Part shown: positions 7,724 through 14,730 of the stretch, one piece after another
How positions within the stretch are numbered: the stretch's first letter is position 1
Layout: each line of letters begins with the position of its first letter
Assembly: GCA_031363085.1 (NCBI GenBank)
Contig: JANLTU010000081.1
Coordinates: forward strand, 1 to 21,883
DNA: 21,883 bases
Direction of reading: 5' to 3'
From: UBA6921 sp031363085
GTDB taxonomy: Bacteria > Pseudomonadota > Gammaproteobacteria > SG8-11
Made by a program: the position numbers and the translations under genes
The notes under the pieces: model-generated
The model's input: the letters and a program-made list of their open reading frames with translations, nothing else
Told to the model about the DNA's origin: nothing
Database searches by the model: none

Positions 7724-8785
7724 ATGAAATTAATATCAAGCCTAGTATGGGTGGTGCTCGTGGCGATCACCGCAGGTTGTAGCAATCCCACCAAACGTGT
7801 TTACGAAGAGAGCAGTTATGGCAAGCCGTTGGAGGTGCCGCCGGATCTAACCCTGCCAAATTTCGATGAAGGTTTAGAGGTTGCTGCGGGGAGTGTGCGT
7901 GCCGCTGTGTCGCCAGTGGCGGAGCCAGCCCCGCTGGTGGTGTTGCCCAGCCAGGACAATATAGTGCTGGCGCGCGATGGCGCACAACGCTGGTTGGTAT
8001 TGAACGGCGAAGCGGCGCAGGTATGGCCTTGGGTGCGTAGTTTTTGGTTAAAGCGTGGCTTTGCGCTGAGTGTGGAAGACCCGACCACCGGCGTAATGGA
8101 AACCGAATGGACGCAGCGACAGTCCAATTTGCCCACCGATTCCGCCGTGCCCGCCAAAGAGGTCAAGATTTACGCGGTGCCGACGCGCGAGAAATTCCGC
8201 GTGCGTTTCGAGCGTGGCGATAAGCCTGGGTCCACCGAATTGTATTTGAGCCATCGTGGTGTGGAATTATCGCAGCAAGACAAAATGTTCGCGTGGCGTT
8301 TGCGGCCCACCGATCTGGAACTGGAAAACGAGTTGCTTAAACAGCTCATGGTGTACTTGGGCATCGCGCAGGAAAAGGCCGGCGGTATTTTAGCCGCGCC
8401 CAAGGAGATCATCAAACGTGCCACCGTGGGTGCGGATTCGCAGGGTATTGCCGTTGTCCACATCGATGAAGATTTTGCGCGCGTGTGGCGGCGGGTGGAG
8501 TTGGCACTGGACCGGCTGGATTACAACATCGAAGACCGTGATCGTTCCACCGGCGTATTTTTTGTAATTGCACAAAACTCGCCTGAGGAATTGGGCGAAG
8601 GTAAAAAGAAATCTTGGTTTGGACGATTGTTTAGCAGCGAAACGGATGCGCAGCGCCAGTACCGCATTGTGCTGAAAGATGAGGGCGAAGCGACCAACGT
8701 GTACATACGTGACAAGTCCGGCGACAAGCTGGACAATGCACTGGCCGAGCCCGTCCTTAAACAATTACAGACAAAACTTCAGTAA
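7724..8785 (+). CDS. bamC: Outer-membrane protein assembly factor BamC
   Basis: BamC (NlpB) is a lipoprotein of the BAM complex that folds beta-barrel proteins into the outer membrane. The 353-residue product has a signal peptide ending I-T-A-G-C19, a slightly unusual lipobox. It is followed by the N-terminal 'lasso' region with the conserved P-L-E-V-P-P-D-L-T-L-P segment known to contact BamD. Two helix-grip domains follow (about residues 75-190 and 235-350), as in E. coli BamC. ATG 7724 was chosen because it begins the signal peptide; a GTG at 7709 overlapping dapA is possible but gives an acidic leader. The location between dapA and purC supports the call strongly. Confidence 0.92.
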   Translation: MKLISSLVWVVLVAITAGCSNPTKRVYEESSYGKPLEVPPDLTLPNFDEGLEVAAGSVRAAVSPVAEPAPLVVLPSQDNIVLARDGAQRWLVLNGEAAQVWPWVRSFWLKRGFALSVEDPTTGVMETEWTQRQSNLPTDSAVPAKEVKIYAVPTREKFRVRFERGDKPGSTELYLSHRGVELSQQDKMFAWRLRPTDLELENELLKQLMVYLGIAQEKAGGILAAPKEIIKRATVGADSQGIAVVHIDEDFARVWRRVELALDRLDYNIEDRDRSTGVFFVIAQNSPEELGEGKKKSWFGRLFSSETDAQRQYRIVLKDEGEATNVYIRDKSGDKLDNALAEPVLKQLQTKLQ

Positions 8786-8801
8786 TACTTCAAGGTTGCA
8801 C

Positions 8802-9530
8802 ATGCAAAAGAAGGATCAGCTTTATTCCGGTAAAGCGAAAACGGTGTATGCCACTGACGATGCACAGCGCTACGTCCTGCATTTTCGCAATGATACGTCA
8901 GCCTTCGATGGCCTTAAAAAAGAACAGTTGGATCGCAAAGGCGAGGTTAATAACAAGTTCAACGCGTTCATTATGACCAAGCTAGCACAGGCCGGCATCG
9001 CAACCCATTTTGAGCGGCTGCTGTCGAACGAGGAGTCGCTGGTCAAAAAGCTGGAGATGATCCCGGTTGAATGCGTGGTGCGTAATATCGCGGCCGGCAG
9101 CATTTGCAAGCGCTTAGGAATTGAAGAGGGGCGAGATTTGACTCTGCCAACCTTCGAATTTTTTTTGAAGAACGATGCACTACATGATCCCATGATTAAC
9201 GACTATCACATTCGCTCGTTCGGTTGGGCCACCGACACCGAGGTCGCGCGCATGAAAGAGCTTACGTTCCAGGTGAACGGCGTGTTAAAGAAGTTATTTT
9301 TGGATGCCGGATTGTTACTGGTGGATTACAAGCTGGAATTTGGGCGCTTCGGTAGCCAAGTTATGTTGGGCGATGAGTTCACACCGGACGGTTGCCGTTT
9401 GTGGGATGCGCAGACCCGCAAGAAGCTGGATAAAGACCGGTTTCGCCAGGGCTTGGGCAGTGTGGTGGAAGCTTACGAAGAAGTGGCGCGCCGCCTTGGT
9501 GTGGATCTGTCGGAGGTTAAAAGCGCATAG
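8802..9530 (+). CDS. purC: Phosphoribosylaminoimidazole-succinocarboxamide synthase
   Basis: PurC (SAICAR synthetase) uses ATP to join aspartate to CAIR in purine biosynthesis. The 242-residue protein is close to the E. coli length (237) and shows family signatures: L-Y-S-G-K-A-K-T-V-Y at the N-terminus (ATP site), V-V-R-N-I-A-A-G-S in the middle, and L-V-D-Y-K-L-E-F-G-R with D-E-F-T-P-D-G-C-R-L-W-D in the C-terminal half. ATG 8802 has AAGG 7 nt upstream and lies 16 nt after the bamC stop, so it is probably co-transcribed with dapA and bamC. The longer upstream open frame is out of register with the conserved start and overlaps bamC. Confidence 0.97.
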   Translation: MQKKDQLYSGKAKTVYATDDAQRYVLHFRNDTSAFDGLKKEQLDRKGEVNNKFNAFIMTKLAQAGIATHFERLLSNEESLVKKLEMIPVECVVRNIAAGSICKRLGIEEGRDLTLPTFEFFLKNDALHDPMINDYHIRSFGWATDTEVARMKELTFQVNGVLKKLFLDAGLLLVDYKLEFGRFGSQVMLGDEFTPDGCRLWDAQTRKKLDKDRFRQGLGSVVEAYEEVARRLGVDLSEVKSA

Positions 9531-9552
9531 CAGTGACGGGTTTGAAGTGCTG

Positions 9553-9570
9553 CAACACATCCATGTGTTG
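9553..9570. other. Perfect inverted repeat between convergent purC and iscU
   Basis: CAACACAT and ATGTGTTG flank a CC dinucleotide, giving an 8-bp perfect inverted repeat (hairpin with six paired bases if the loop is six). It lies in the 65-bp gap between the purC and iscU stops. It could end transcription from both sides, but neither strand carries a T run after it, so I do not call it a rho-independent terminator. Confidence 0.35.
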
Positions 9571-9595
9571 AGCGGGAGTTGGAAGCTGCGGGCAC

Positions 9596-10015
9596 TTAAC
9601 CGTGAAGCGCAATCTCTTCATTTTGAACTGCGGTATCGCTTTGTTTGTGCATGTAATTTTCAATTGCTGCTTTGATCGCGTCTTCCGCCAGCACGGAGCA
9701 GTGGATCTTGACGGGCGGCAATGCAAGTTCAGTTGCGATATCGGTGTTCTTGATCTGTTTGGCTTGTTCGAGCGTCTTGCCTTTGACCCACTCGGTCAGC
9801 AATGAACTGGATGCAATCGCAGAACCGCAGCCATAGGTTTTAAAGCGGGCGTCTTCAATAACGCCTTGCTCATTCACCTTGATTTGCAGTTTCATTACAT
9901 CGCCGCATGCCGGCGCACCGACCATACCCGTGCCGATATTTAGATCAGCTTTGTCGAATGAGCCGACGTTGCGCGGGTTTTCGTAATGATCGATAACTTT
10001 GTCACTGTAAGACAT
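9596..10015 (-). CDS. iscU: Iron-sulfur cluster assembly scaffold protein IscU
   Basis: IscU is the scaffold on which [2Fe-2S] and [4Fe-4S] clusters are built from IscS-derived sulfur before transfer by HscA/HscB. The 139-residue protein has all three cluster cysteines in context (G-A-P-A-C-G-D, Y-G-C-G-S-A, K-I-H-C-S) with the conserved Asp and His, and the HscA recognition motif L-P-P-V-K. A GAGG lies about 10 nt upstream of the ATG. iscR ends 78 nt upstream on the same strand, and iscS, which normally sits between them, is absent. The downstream neighbour is convergent purC, so iscA, hscBA and fdx are not here either. Confidence 0.97.
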   Translation of the reverse strand: MSYSDKVIDHYENPRNVGSFDKADLNIGTGMVGAPACGDVMKLQIKVNEQGVIEDARFKTYGCGSAIASSSLLTEWVKGKTLEQAKQIKNTDIATELALPPVKIHCSVLAEDAIKAAIENYMHKQSDTAVQNEEIALHG

Positions 10016-10093
10016 AAACTTAATACCTCAGCTAATACATTGTTAATGATTCTATCAATATCCCGTGAAATTTCTCACGATTTCTGTGGGTCT

Positions 10094-10567
10094 TTAAACT
10101 GCCCACGACTGCTTGTTCGGCACGACTTTCAGGTGCGGCTGTCCAGTAGAAAATACCTTTGATTCGTCATGGTTACCCTTGAGCAAATCAGCGACAGTAA
10201 CTTCTTTCAGGAGGGATTGAATGCGCTGGCTCAGCTCATCCCACATCGAATTGATTAAAACGCTGCGCGGATTTGCGTGGCCATTGCCGATCGGTTTCTG
10301 TACGCGCAATTGATCTTCAACTGCGATGACGATTTCTGCGATGCTGATGTCTTTTGGCTCGCGCGAGAGGCAGTACCCGCCGCCCGGTCCCCGGGTTCCT
10401 TTTACGATCTGGCTTTTGCGTAAGCGCGCAAAAATCTGCTCCAGATACGAGATTGAGATCCCTTGTTCCTCGGAAATCTCAGCGAGCGTAACCGGCTTGC
10501 TTTTTTCACCAATAGCTACGGCCATAATGGCGGTTACTGCATAACGGCCTTTAGTTGAGAGTTTCAT
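10094..10567 (-). CDS. iscR: Rrf2-family regulator, IscR-like, lacking the Fe-S ligand residues
   Basis: The 157-residue protein aligns by eye along the whole winged-helix domain of E. coli IscR: M-K-L-S-T-K-G-R-Y-A-V-T at the start, recognition helix S-I-S-Y-L-E-Q-I-F (E43 kept), wing R-G-P-G-G-G-Y, and C-terminal dimer helix with W109. E. coli IscR binds [2Fe-2S] through C92, C98, C104 and H107. Aligned back from the conserved Trp, these positions here are K91, H97, V103 and N106. The only cysteine is C66 in the wing. It should therefore not bind a cluster in the known way, yet two type-1-like sites lie over its promoter and iscU is the next gene. GGGGA lies about 8 nt before the ATG. Alternatives are a CymR-like clusterless Rrf2 protein or an IscR fixed in one state. 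The symbol rests on similarity and context. Confidence 0.8.
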   Translation of the reverse strand: MKLSTKGRYAVTAIMAVAIGEKSKPVTLAEISEEQGISISYLEQIFARLRKSQIVKGTRGPGGGYCLSREPKDISIAEIVIAVEDQLRVQKPIGNGHANPRSVLINSMWDELSQRIQSLLKEVTVADLLKGNHDESKVFSTGQPHLKVVPNKQSWAV

Positions 10568-10611
10568 AATGTGTCCCCGATTCCATTGACGTATTCGTCG
10601 CGTACCAAATA

Positions 10612-10636
10612 ATAACCGAGTCTGTTAGTCAGAAAT
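10612..10636 (-). promoter_or_regulatory. Second IscR type-1-like site, over the -10 and start region
   Basis: This 25-bp stretch matches roughly 18 of 25 positions of the type-1 IscR consensus (ATASYYGACT, 5-bp centre, AGTCRRSTAT). The right half AGTCAG is good and the left half is ATAACCGAGT. It covers part of the TATAAT and the predicted start of iscR transcription, so occupancy should repress. Its centre is 29 bp from that of the stronger site. Confidence 0.55.
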
Positions 10637-10661
10637 TATAGTAGTTGAGTGGAACTGTCAA
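10635..10661 (-). promoter_or_regulatory. iscR promoter, consensus -35 and -10 with a 15-bp spacer
   Basis: On the minus strand TTGACA (10661-10656) and TATAAT (10640-10635) are both perfect hexamers separated by only 15 bp, two fewer than ideal. Predicted start is near 10628, giving a leader of about 60 nt before the iscR ATG. The -35 lies inside the strong type-1-like operator, as in E. coli iscR autoregulation. Confidence 0.6.
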
Positions 10662-10665
10662 CTAT
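10641..10665 (-). promoter_or_regulatory. Strong IscR type-1-like operator
   Basis: TAGTTGA and TCAACTA are perfect inverted arms separated by exactly 9 bp, which is the spacing of the type-1 IscR consensus (YYGA-N9-TCRR). About 21 of 25 positions fit. The site covers the -35 hexamer and the spacer of the iscR promoter. In E. coli type-1 sites are bound by the [2Fe-2S] form of IscR, which makes this site surprising next to a regulator without ligands. Confidence 0.65.
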
Positions 10666-10731
10666 ATTTTAGGAGCCTAAAGTAGCTGCAGGAATCGTTC
10701 GACGAAGGGGCATTGAGAGCGCTTGGGCGGC

Positions 10732-12195
10732 TTATTGTCCCGAAGTTCGTGCGGCTTGATCGTAGATTTGTGCCATCGAAAAACGTGCCTGGGAAACGTA
10801 ACGATTGATGCGTTCTTTTTGCGTGCTCAAGTGGGTTAGCGTCAAGCGTTTAATATATTTTTCCAGATCGCGCGAGGTATTGGAAATTTCTGTTTGGTGT
10901 TTTACCAGCCGTCCCATATAGGACTCGCGAAAACTGGGTGACACGTTCTTGGCTTTTTCCAGCGAGTTAATCCATTGCTGAATTTTCTTGCTCAATGTTT
11001 GCATGTCTTCGTAATTGCGGTGGGCTTCCTGAAATTCGTGACTCATGAGCAGAGGGGCAAGAAATTGCAGATCGGCGGGATCGGTGACTTTGCGGTATTC
11101 CTGTATGGCGGCGGGATTCGCCATCGGTCCCTGGGCTAAAATCACGGCGAGTGTTTTTCCACTACGTATCGATGTCATCAAGGCATCTAGTTTTTTGTCG
11201 GCTGCCACGAGGTCGTTGATGGATGATTCGTAGTGCTCGGCGGCTTGGCGAAATGCCTGTAGTTTGCTGTAGGCGTAGGGGATTGCCAGCGTCGCCTCCA
11301 GCGCCGCTGGGTCGCTGATGTCGCGCTTGCTCAGTTCAGACCATGCGGCGATCGAGAGTTTATATTTATCCAGGTTCGAATAAGCCGAGCCGAGTCCCGC
11401 CATCGCTTTGCCGTACAGCGTGCTGTTGGGCTGCACTTGTTCAAGGTAGTTTTTTGCTTGTGACGGGTCTTTATTTTTTAATAAAGAATAGCCGGCGGTG
11501 ATGAGCGCCTGATCGCGCAAGGCGAGCAAATCTTTCTGTGAGGAACTCATCTCGCTGAGCAATTTGAGCTGCTCCATGGCTTCGCCGACGCGATTGAGTT
11601 TGAGCAACGCAATGGCCAAGTTGTAACGCACAAAAGCAGTGGAGGCCACATTGCCTTTAAGATCGATGACGTTGAGAACCTCAGCGGCTTGTTTTGGTTG
11701 CTTCTGCTGGATCAGTGCTAATGCGAAGAGCAAGCGTCGTTCGAGATCAGATTCGCGCGGCATTTTGCCGCGAATTTGCGCCAATGCGGTGTTGACGTCG
11801 GTATACTGGCCGCGCTGGTAACGCGCTTGTGCCAACTTTAGCCACAGCGCGTTCTGCACATCGAGTTTACTGTTTTTATCCAGTTCCTCAGAAAGCACTT
11901 CCTTGGCTTCATTCGGCATGTCATAGCCCAAATACAGTGCCGCCAGCAACAGGTTGACAAGCTCTTTGTCTGCGCCAGTGTCGATGAAATTACGACTAGC
12001 CACCAGTCGTAGGATGCCATCGAAATAATTGCCTTCATTCAAAACAAAGATGGCTTCACGCAAGCGCGGGTCTAGCCCTCGAACATCGCCCCAGACAATA
12101 TCCATACCGGCAAATGCGGGTCGCATTAGCACGCAACACAGAACTAATGGAGTTAAAACAACGCCGCAGCAGGTTTTAAAGTTATATGTCCGCAT
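10732..12195 (-). CDS. Secreted TPR-repeat protein with C-terminal coiled coil, unknown function
   Basis: The 487-residue product starts with a signal peptide (basic M-R-T-Y-N-F-K, hydrophobic core, cleavage after A-F-A) and is otherwise almost wholly helical. From about residue 40 to 330 it shows repeated 34-residue TPR-like helix pairs (for example A-L-A-L-I-Q-Q-K-Q-P and L-A-I-A-L-L-K-L-N-R). The last 130 residues, rich in Lys, Glu, Gln and Arg, look like a long coiled coil. No catalytic motif is seen. The ATG at 12195 lies 2 nt after the stop of the small secreted protein gene, so the two are translationally coupled; a GTG four codons earlier is possible. I infer a periplasmic scaffold acting with that neighbour. 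Confidence 0.8.
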   Translation of the reverse strand: MRTYNFKTCCGVVLTPLVLCCVLMRPAFAGMDIVWGDVRGLDPRLREAIFVLNEGNYFDGILRLVASRNFIDTGADKELVNLLLAALYLGYDMPNEAKEVLSEELDKNSKLDVQNALWLKLAQARYQRGQYTDVNTALAQIRGKMPRESDLERRLLFALALIQQKQPKQAAEVLNVIDLKGNVASTAFVRYNLAIALLKLNRVGEAMEQLKLLSEMSSSQKDLLALRDQALITAGYSLLKNKDPSQAKNYLEQVQPNSTLYGKAMAGLGSAYSNLDKYKLSIAAWSELSKRDISDPAALEATLAIPYAYSKLQAFRQAAEHYESSINDLVAADKKLDALMTSIRSGKTLAVILAQGPMANPAAIQEYRKVTDPADLQFLAPLLMSHEFQEAHRNYEDMQTLSKKIQQWINSLEKAKNVSPSFRESYMGRLVKHQTEISNTSRDLEKYIKRLTLTHLSTQKERINRYVSQARFSMAQIYDQAARTSGQ

Positions 12196-12197
12196 GG

Positions 12198-12722
12198 CTA
12201 GTCCCACTGTAGTGCGTCGATATTCGGCAAAAATCGCTCACGTGCATTGGACACGCGCAGTTCAACGATTTTGGGCCGGTTTTCTTTTGAGAATGTGAGG
12301 ACCACAGGAGTGCGGTATTCGCGTCCTTTGCCGACTTTGCCGATGATGGTTGCTTTGAGCTGGTAGTCGCCCTGCTGAATTTCTTTAAGGATAACCCGCT
12401 GCGCACCGCCACGTTGCAACGCGCTCAAAATGCTTGGCGTCATTTCAATGCGGGCAGTCAAGTTGCCGTTGAGCTCCACCTCCACCGCTTGCAGTTCAAA
12501 AATATCGTCGATATCGGTGGTCACGTACACCACCAACGGATTGCCGGAAAAAGACAGCATGCCTTTGTCCAGCATTGACAGGTCTTGCCCGAGCGCCAGC
12601 ACACCGCTTTTAATGGTTTGGATGCGCTTGTCCAGCGATTGATATTCTTTCGCAAGCGGCAATTCGGCCGTCGCAGTCGCTGCATACAGAAGTAGCGCTA
12701 ACAGTCCAATGTTGCGATTCAA
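12198..12722 (-). CDS. Small secreted beta-rich protein of unknown function, paired with the TPR protein
   Basis: From TTG 12722 the 174-residue product begins M-N-R-N-I-G-L-L-A-L-L-L-Y-A-A-T-A-T-A, a clean signal peptide with likely cleavage after A-T-A. A helical segment of about 35 residues follows (K-E-Y-Q-S-L-D-K-R-I-Q-T-I), then about 110 residues of alternating hydrophobic/polar pattern with Gly and Pro turns, typical of a beta sandwich. I do not recognise the family. The TTG is inferred: the open frame continues 89 codons upstream, but that extension is not hydrophobic, overlaps the divergent gene region and would bury the signal peptide. No strong Shine-Dalgarno is visible. The next gene starts 2 nt after its TAG. 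Confidence 0.7.
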   Translation of the reverse strand: MNRNIGLLALLLYAATATAELPLAKEYQSLDKRIQTIKSGVLALGQDLSMLDKGMLSFSGNPLVVYVTTDIDDIFELQAVEVELNGNLTARIEMTPSILSALQRGGAQRVILKEIQQGDYQLKATIIGKVGKGREYRTPVVLTFSKENRPKIVELRVSNARERFLPNIDALQWD

Positions 12723-12897
12723 GGTACCGTCCCAGCTTGTAAGTGGAGGATTGATGCGGGGGTATCTTACGACACTTTGCTTTAGGTTTTCTAACCCTGC
12801 GTCGTTGCCGCGTTCAATGTGTGATGGACGTAACCATAGCGGGAGATATTTTATACCGTTATCATGCGCCCCTTCGGTTATTTGGGCGGATTTAATC

Positions 12898-13680
12898 GTG
12901 GCGTTATTGGCGTGGATTATTGCGTTTTGCTTGGTCGGCGGCGCCTTGACGGTGTTGCTGGCGTCCGCGTTATTTTTGGTGCCGGACACGGTGCGTGTGC
13001 GGCTCGAACCGCACTTGGTGAGTTTCGCAACCGGCGTATTGCTGGGTGCTGCATTTCTGGGATTGTTGCCGCACGCGCTGGAAGCGCCCGGCGCGTCCGG
13101 TGTGCATGGCGTGTTAGCCGTGGTGCTGGTGGGCGTGCTGGTGTTTTTTCTGCTTGAAAAACTCTTGCTCTGGCGCCATTGCCATGCCGATCATTGTGAG
13201 ATGCACGATGCTGATCATTTGCAGCGTCCGGCCGCGCCCGCCGGGTTGCTGATTCTGGTTGGCGACGGCGTGCATAGTTTTGTCGACGGCATTCTGATTG
13301 GCGCGGCGTTTTTATCCGATGTGCATCTGGGCATCATTACCGCCTTGGCGATTGCTTCGCATGAGGTGCCGCAGCAGGTAAGCAACATCGTGGTGTTGTT
13401 GCAAAGCGGCTACACGCGTGTGCAAGCCGTCACCTTCAGCGCGTTGACCAGCGGTAGCACCGTGTTGGGCGGTGTCGTCGCCTTTATTAGTTTGGATGCC
13501 TCAACGCGCGTGATGCCGTATGTGCTGGCTTTCGCTGCTGCCAGCTTTATTTATATTGCGGTGGCGGACTTGATTCCTGGCCTGCACAAACGCGTACAAC
13601 CACGTGCGATGCTCGATCAGATCGTATTAATCGGCGCCGGTGCGATGCTGATTTATTTCAGCCACTCCGTGCTGCATTGA
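12898..13680 (+). CDS. ZIP-family divalent metal transporter
   Basis: ZIP proteins move Zn2+, Fe2+ or Mn2+ into the cytoplasm. The 260-residue product has seven to eight hydrophobic helices and the paired signature helices: G-D-G-V-H-S-F-V-D-G in helix IV and A-S-H-E-V-P-Q-Q in helix V. A His-rich loop (W-R-H-C-H-A-D-H-C-E-M-H-D-A-D-H) lies before helix IV and may bind metal. Compared with the usual H-N-F-x-D-G and H-E-I-P-Q-E, Asn is Ser and the last Glu is Gln, which could alter metal choice. The start is uncertain: GTG 12898 puts the first helix at the N-terminus with G-rich sequence about 7 nt upstream; TTG 12907 and ATG 12817 are alternatives. The ACT protein gene follows after 27 nt, probably in one operon. 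Confidence 0.88.
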   Translation: MALLAWIIAFCLVGGALTVLLASALFLVPDTVRVRLEPHLVSFATGVLLGAAFLGLLPHALEAPGASGVHGVLAVVLVGVLVFFLLEKLLLWRHCHADHCEMHDADHLQRPAAPAGLLILVGDGVHSFVDGILIGAAFLSDVHLGIITALAIASHEVPQQVSNIVVLLQSGYTRVQAVTFSALTSGSTVLGGVVAFISLDASTRVMPYVLAFAAASFIYIAVADLIPGLHKRVQPRAMLDQIVLIGAGAMLIYFSHSVLH

Positions 13681-13707
13681 GGCAAACTTATCGCAGGAGG
13701 TCACGTA

Positions 13708-14229
13708 ATGGCATCTTGGTTCATGTTGGCCTTAGTGGGGCGCGACCAACCCGGCATCGTCGCGAGCATTAGTCAGGCGTTGTATCAAGGGGGCGCTAAT
13801 CTCGGCGAAGCCTCGATGCTGCGTCTGGGCGGCAATTTCGCGATGATGTTGATGGTGAGTCATGTGGGCGACGCGCGCGCCGTTGAGCAGTTGGTGGCAC
13901 GCGACGCGCAGGAACTGGGCTTGACGGTGCACGTCGACGTGATCGCCGGGCAATTGCATCAGCACATGCAACCCAACGTGAGTGTGTCGGTGTACGGCGC
14001 CGACCGCAGTGGCATCGTTGCGCGCGTTACCGGTGCGCTCGCCAACGCTGGCTTCCATATCTTGAATTTAGAATCCGACGTCGGCGGCAGCGATCAACAG
14101 CCACTCTACATTATGCACATTGAAGGTCACTGCGCGCGTAGCGTCGAGCAATTACAAGCTGCGCTCGCAGAAGTAATCCACGACGGAATTCAGATTCATT
14201 TTGAAACCATCGAGTCCATGGTGGGCTGA
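13708..14229 (+). CDS. Double ACT-domain protein, GcvR-like
   Basis: The 173-residue protein has two ACT domains (about residues 4-80 and 90-170), each opening with the ACT signature: L-V-G-R-D-Q-P-G-I-V-A and V-Y-G-A-D-R-S-G-I-V-A-R-V. This is the architecture of GcvR, which in E. coli binds glycine and opposes GcvA at the gcv operon. There is no DNA-binding domain, as expected. A perfect AGGAGGT lies 7 nt before the ATG, suggesting strong translation. It sits between the ZIP gene and a deformylase gene with 3 nt to the latter. Neither gcvA nor gcvTHP is nearby, so a glycine role is by family only. Confidence 0.82.
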   Translation: MASWFMLALVGRDQPGIVASISQALYQGGANLGEASMLRLGGNFAMMLMVSHVGDARAVEQLVARDAQELGLTVHVDVIAGQLHQHMQPNVSVSVYGADRSGIVARVTGALANAGFHILNLESDVGGSDQQPLYIMHIEGHCARSVEQLQAALAEVIHDGIQIHFETIESMVG

Positions 14230-14232
14230 GTC

Positions 14233-14730
14233 ATGGCAGTGCTGCCGGTACTCGTTTTTCCAGATGCGCGCTTAAAACAGCGGGCGCTACCGGTCGAGTG
14301 TTTCGACTCCACGTTGCGCGATTTCATCAACGATTTGGAACAGACCCTGCGCGCCGGTCCCGGTGGTGTGGGCATCGCTGCGCCGCAAGTCGGTTGCTTG
14401 CAGCGCATCGTGATCGTTGATGTCTCCTGCAAGCCGAAGCTTGCGCATCATGGTCGCTTGATTCTGGTTAATCCCGAGATTATCCAGCACGACGGCAGCG
14501 TCAACGGGCGTGAAGGCTGTCTGTCGGTGCCGGATTTCACCGGCAATGTCCTGCGCGCAAAAAATATCAAGCTGTGCGCCCATAACGAGCGCGGTGCCGC
14601 GTTGGAGTTGGAATGCGAGGGCTATGAGGCGCGCGCTGTCCAGCATGAACTGGATCATTTGGAGGGCTTGCTGTTTCTCGACCGGCTGGTCAGCCGGCGT
14701 ACCGATCTTTTTCCGCGCAAAAAATATTAA
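14233..14730 (+). CDS. def: Peptide deformylase
   Basis: This enzyme removes the N-formyl group from nascent proteins using Fe2+ or Zn2+. All three motifs are present in the 165-residue product: G45-V-G-I-A-A-P-Q52, E94-G-C-L-S98 and H138-E-L-D-H142, giving metal ligands C96, H138 and H142 and catalytic E139. Length is normal (E. coli 169). It is not beside fmt, its usual partner, but ends an apparent operon with the ZIP and ACT genes, so it could be a second deformylase copy. Its TAA overlaps the TAA of the convergent LysR gene in a shared TTAA. Confidence 0.95.
   Translation: MAVLPVLVFPDARLKQRALPVECFDSTLRDFINDLEQTLRAGPGGVGIAAPQVGCLQRIVIVDVSCKPKLAHHGRLILVNPEIIQHDGSVNGREGCLSVPDFTGNVLRAKNIKLCAHNERGAALELECEGYEARAVQHELDHLEGLLFLDRLVSRRTDLFPRKKY

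Noticed and set aside
9553..9570. Hairpin between purC and iscU as a rho-independent terminator
   Set aside because: No T run follows on either strand; kept only as an inverted repeat.
10016..10093. Possible remnant of iscS between iscR and iscU
   Set aside because: Only 78 bp, with no coding similarity seen; it contains just a weak 5-bp hairpin (10064-10079) and the iscU ribosome site.
12864..13157. ATG-initiated frame overlapping the start of the ZIP gene
   Set aside because: It is a different frame from the ZIP protein and gives a Gly/Arg-rich product without helices; the ZIP frame is clearly coding.
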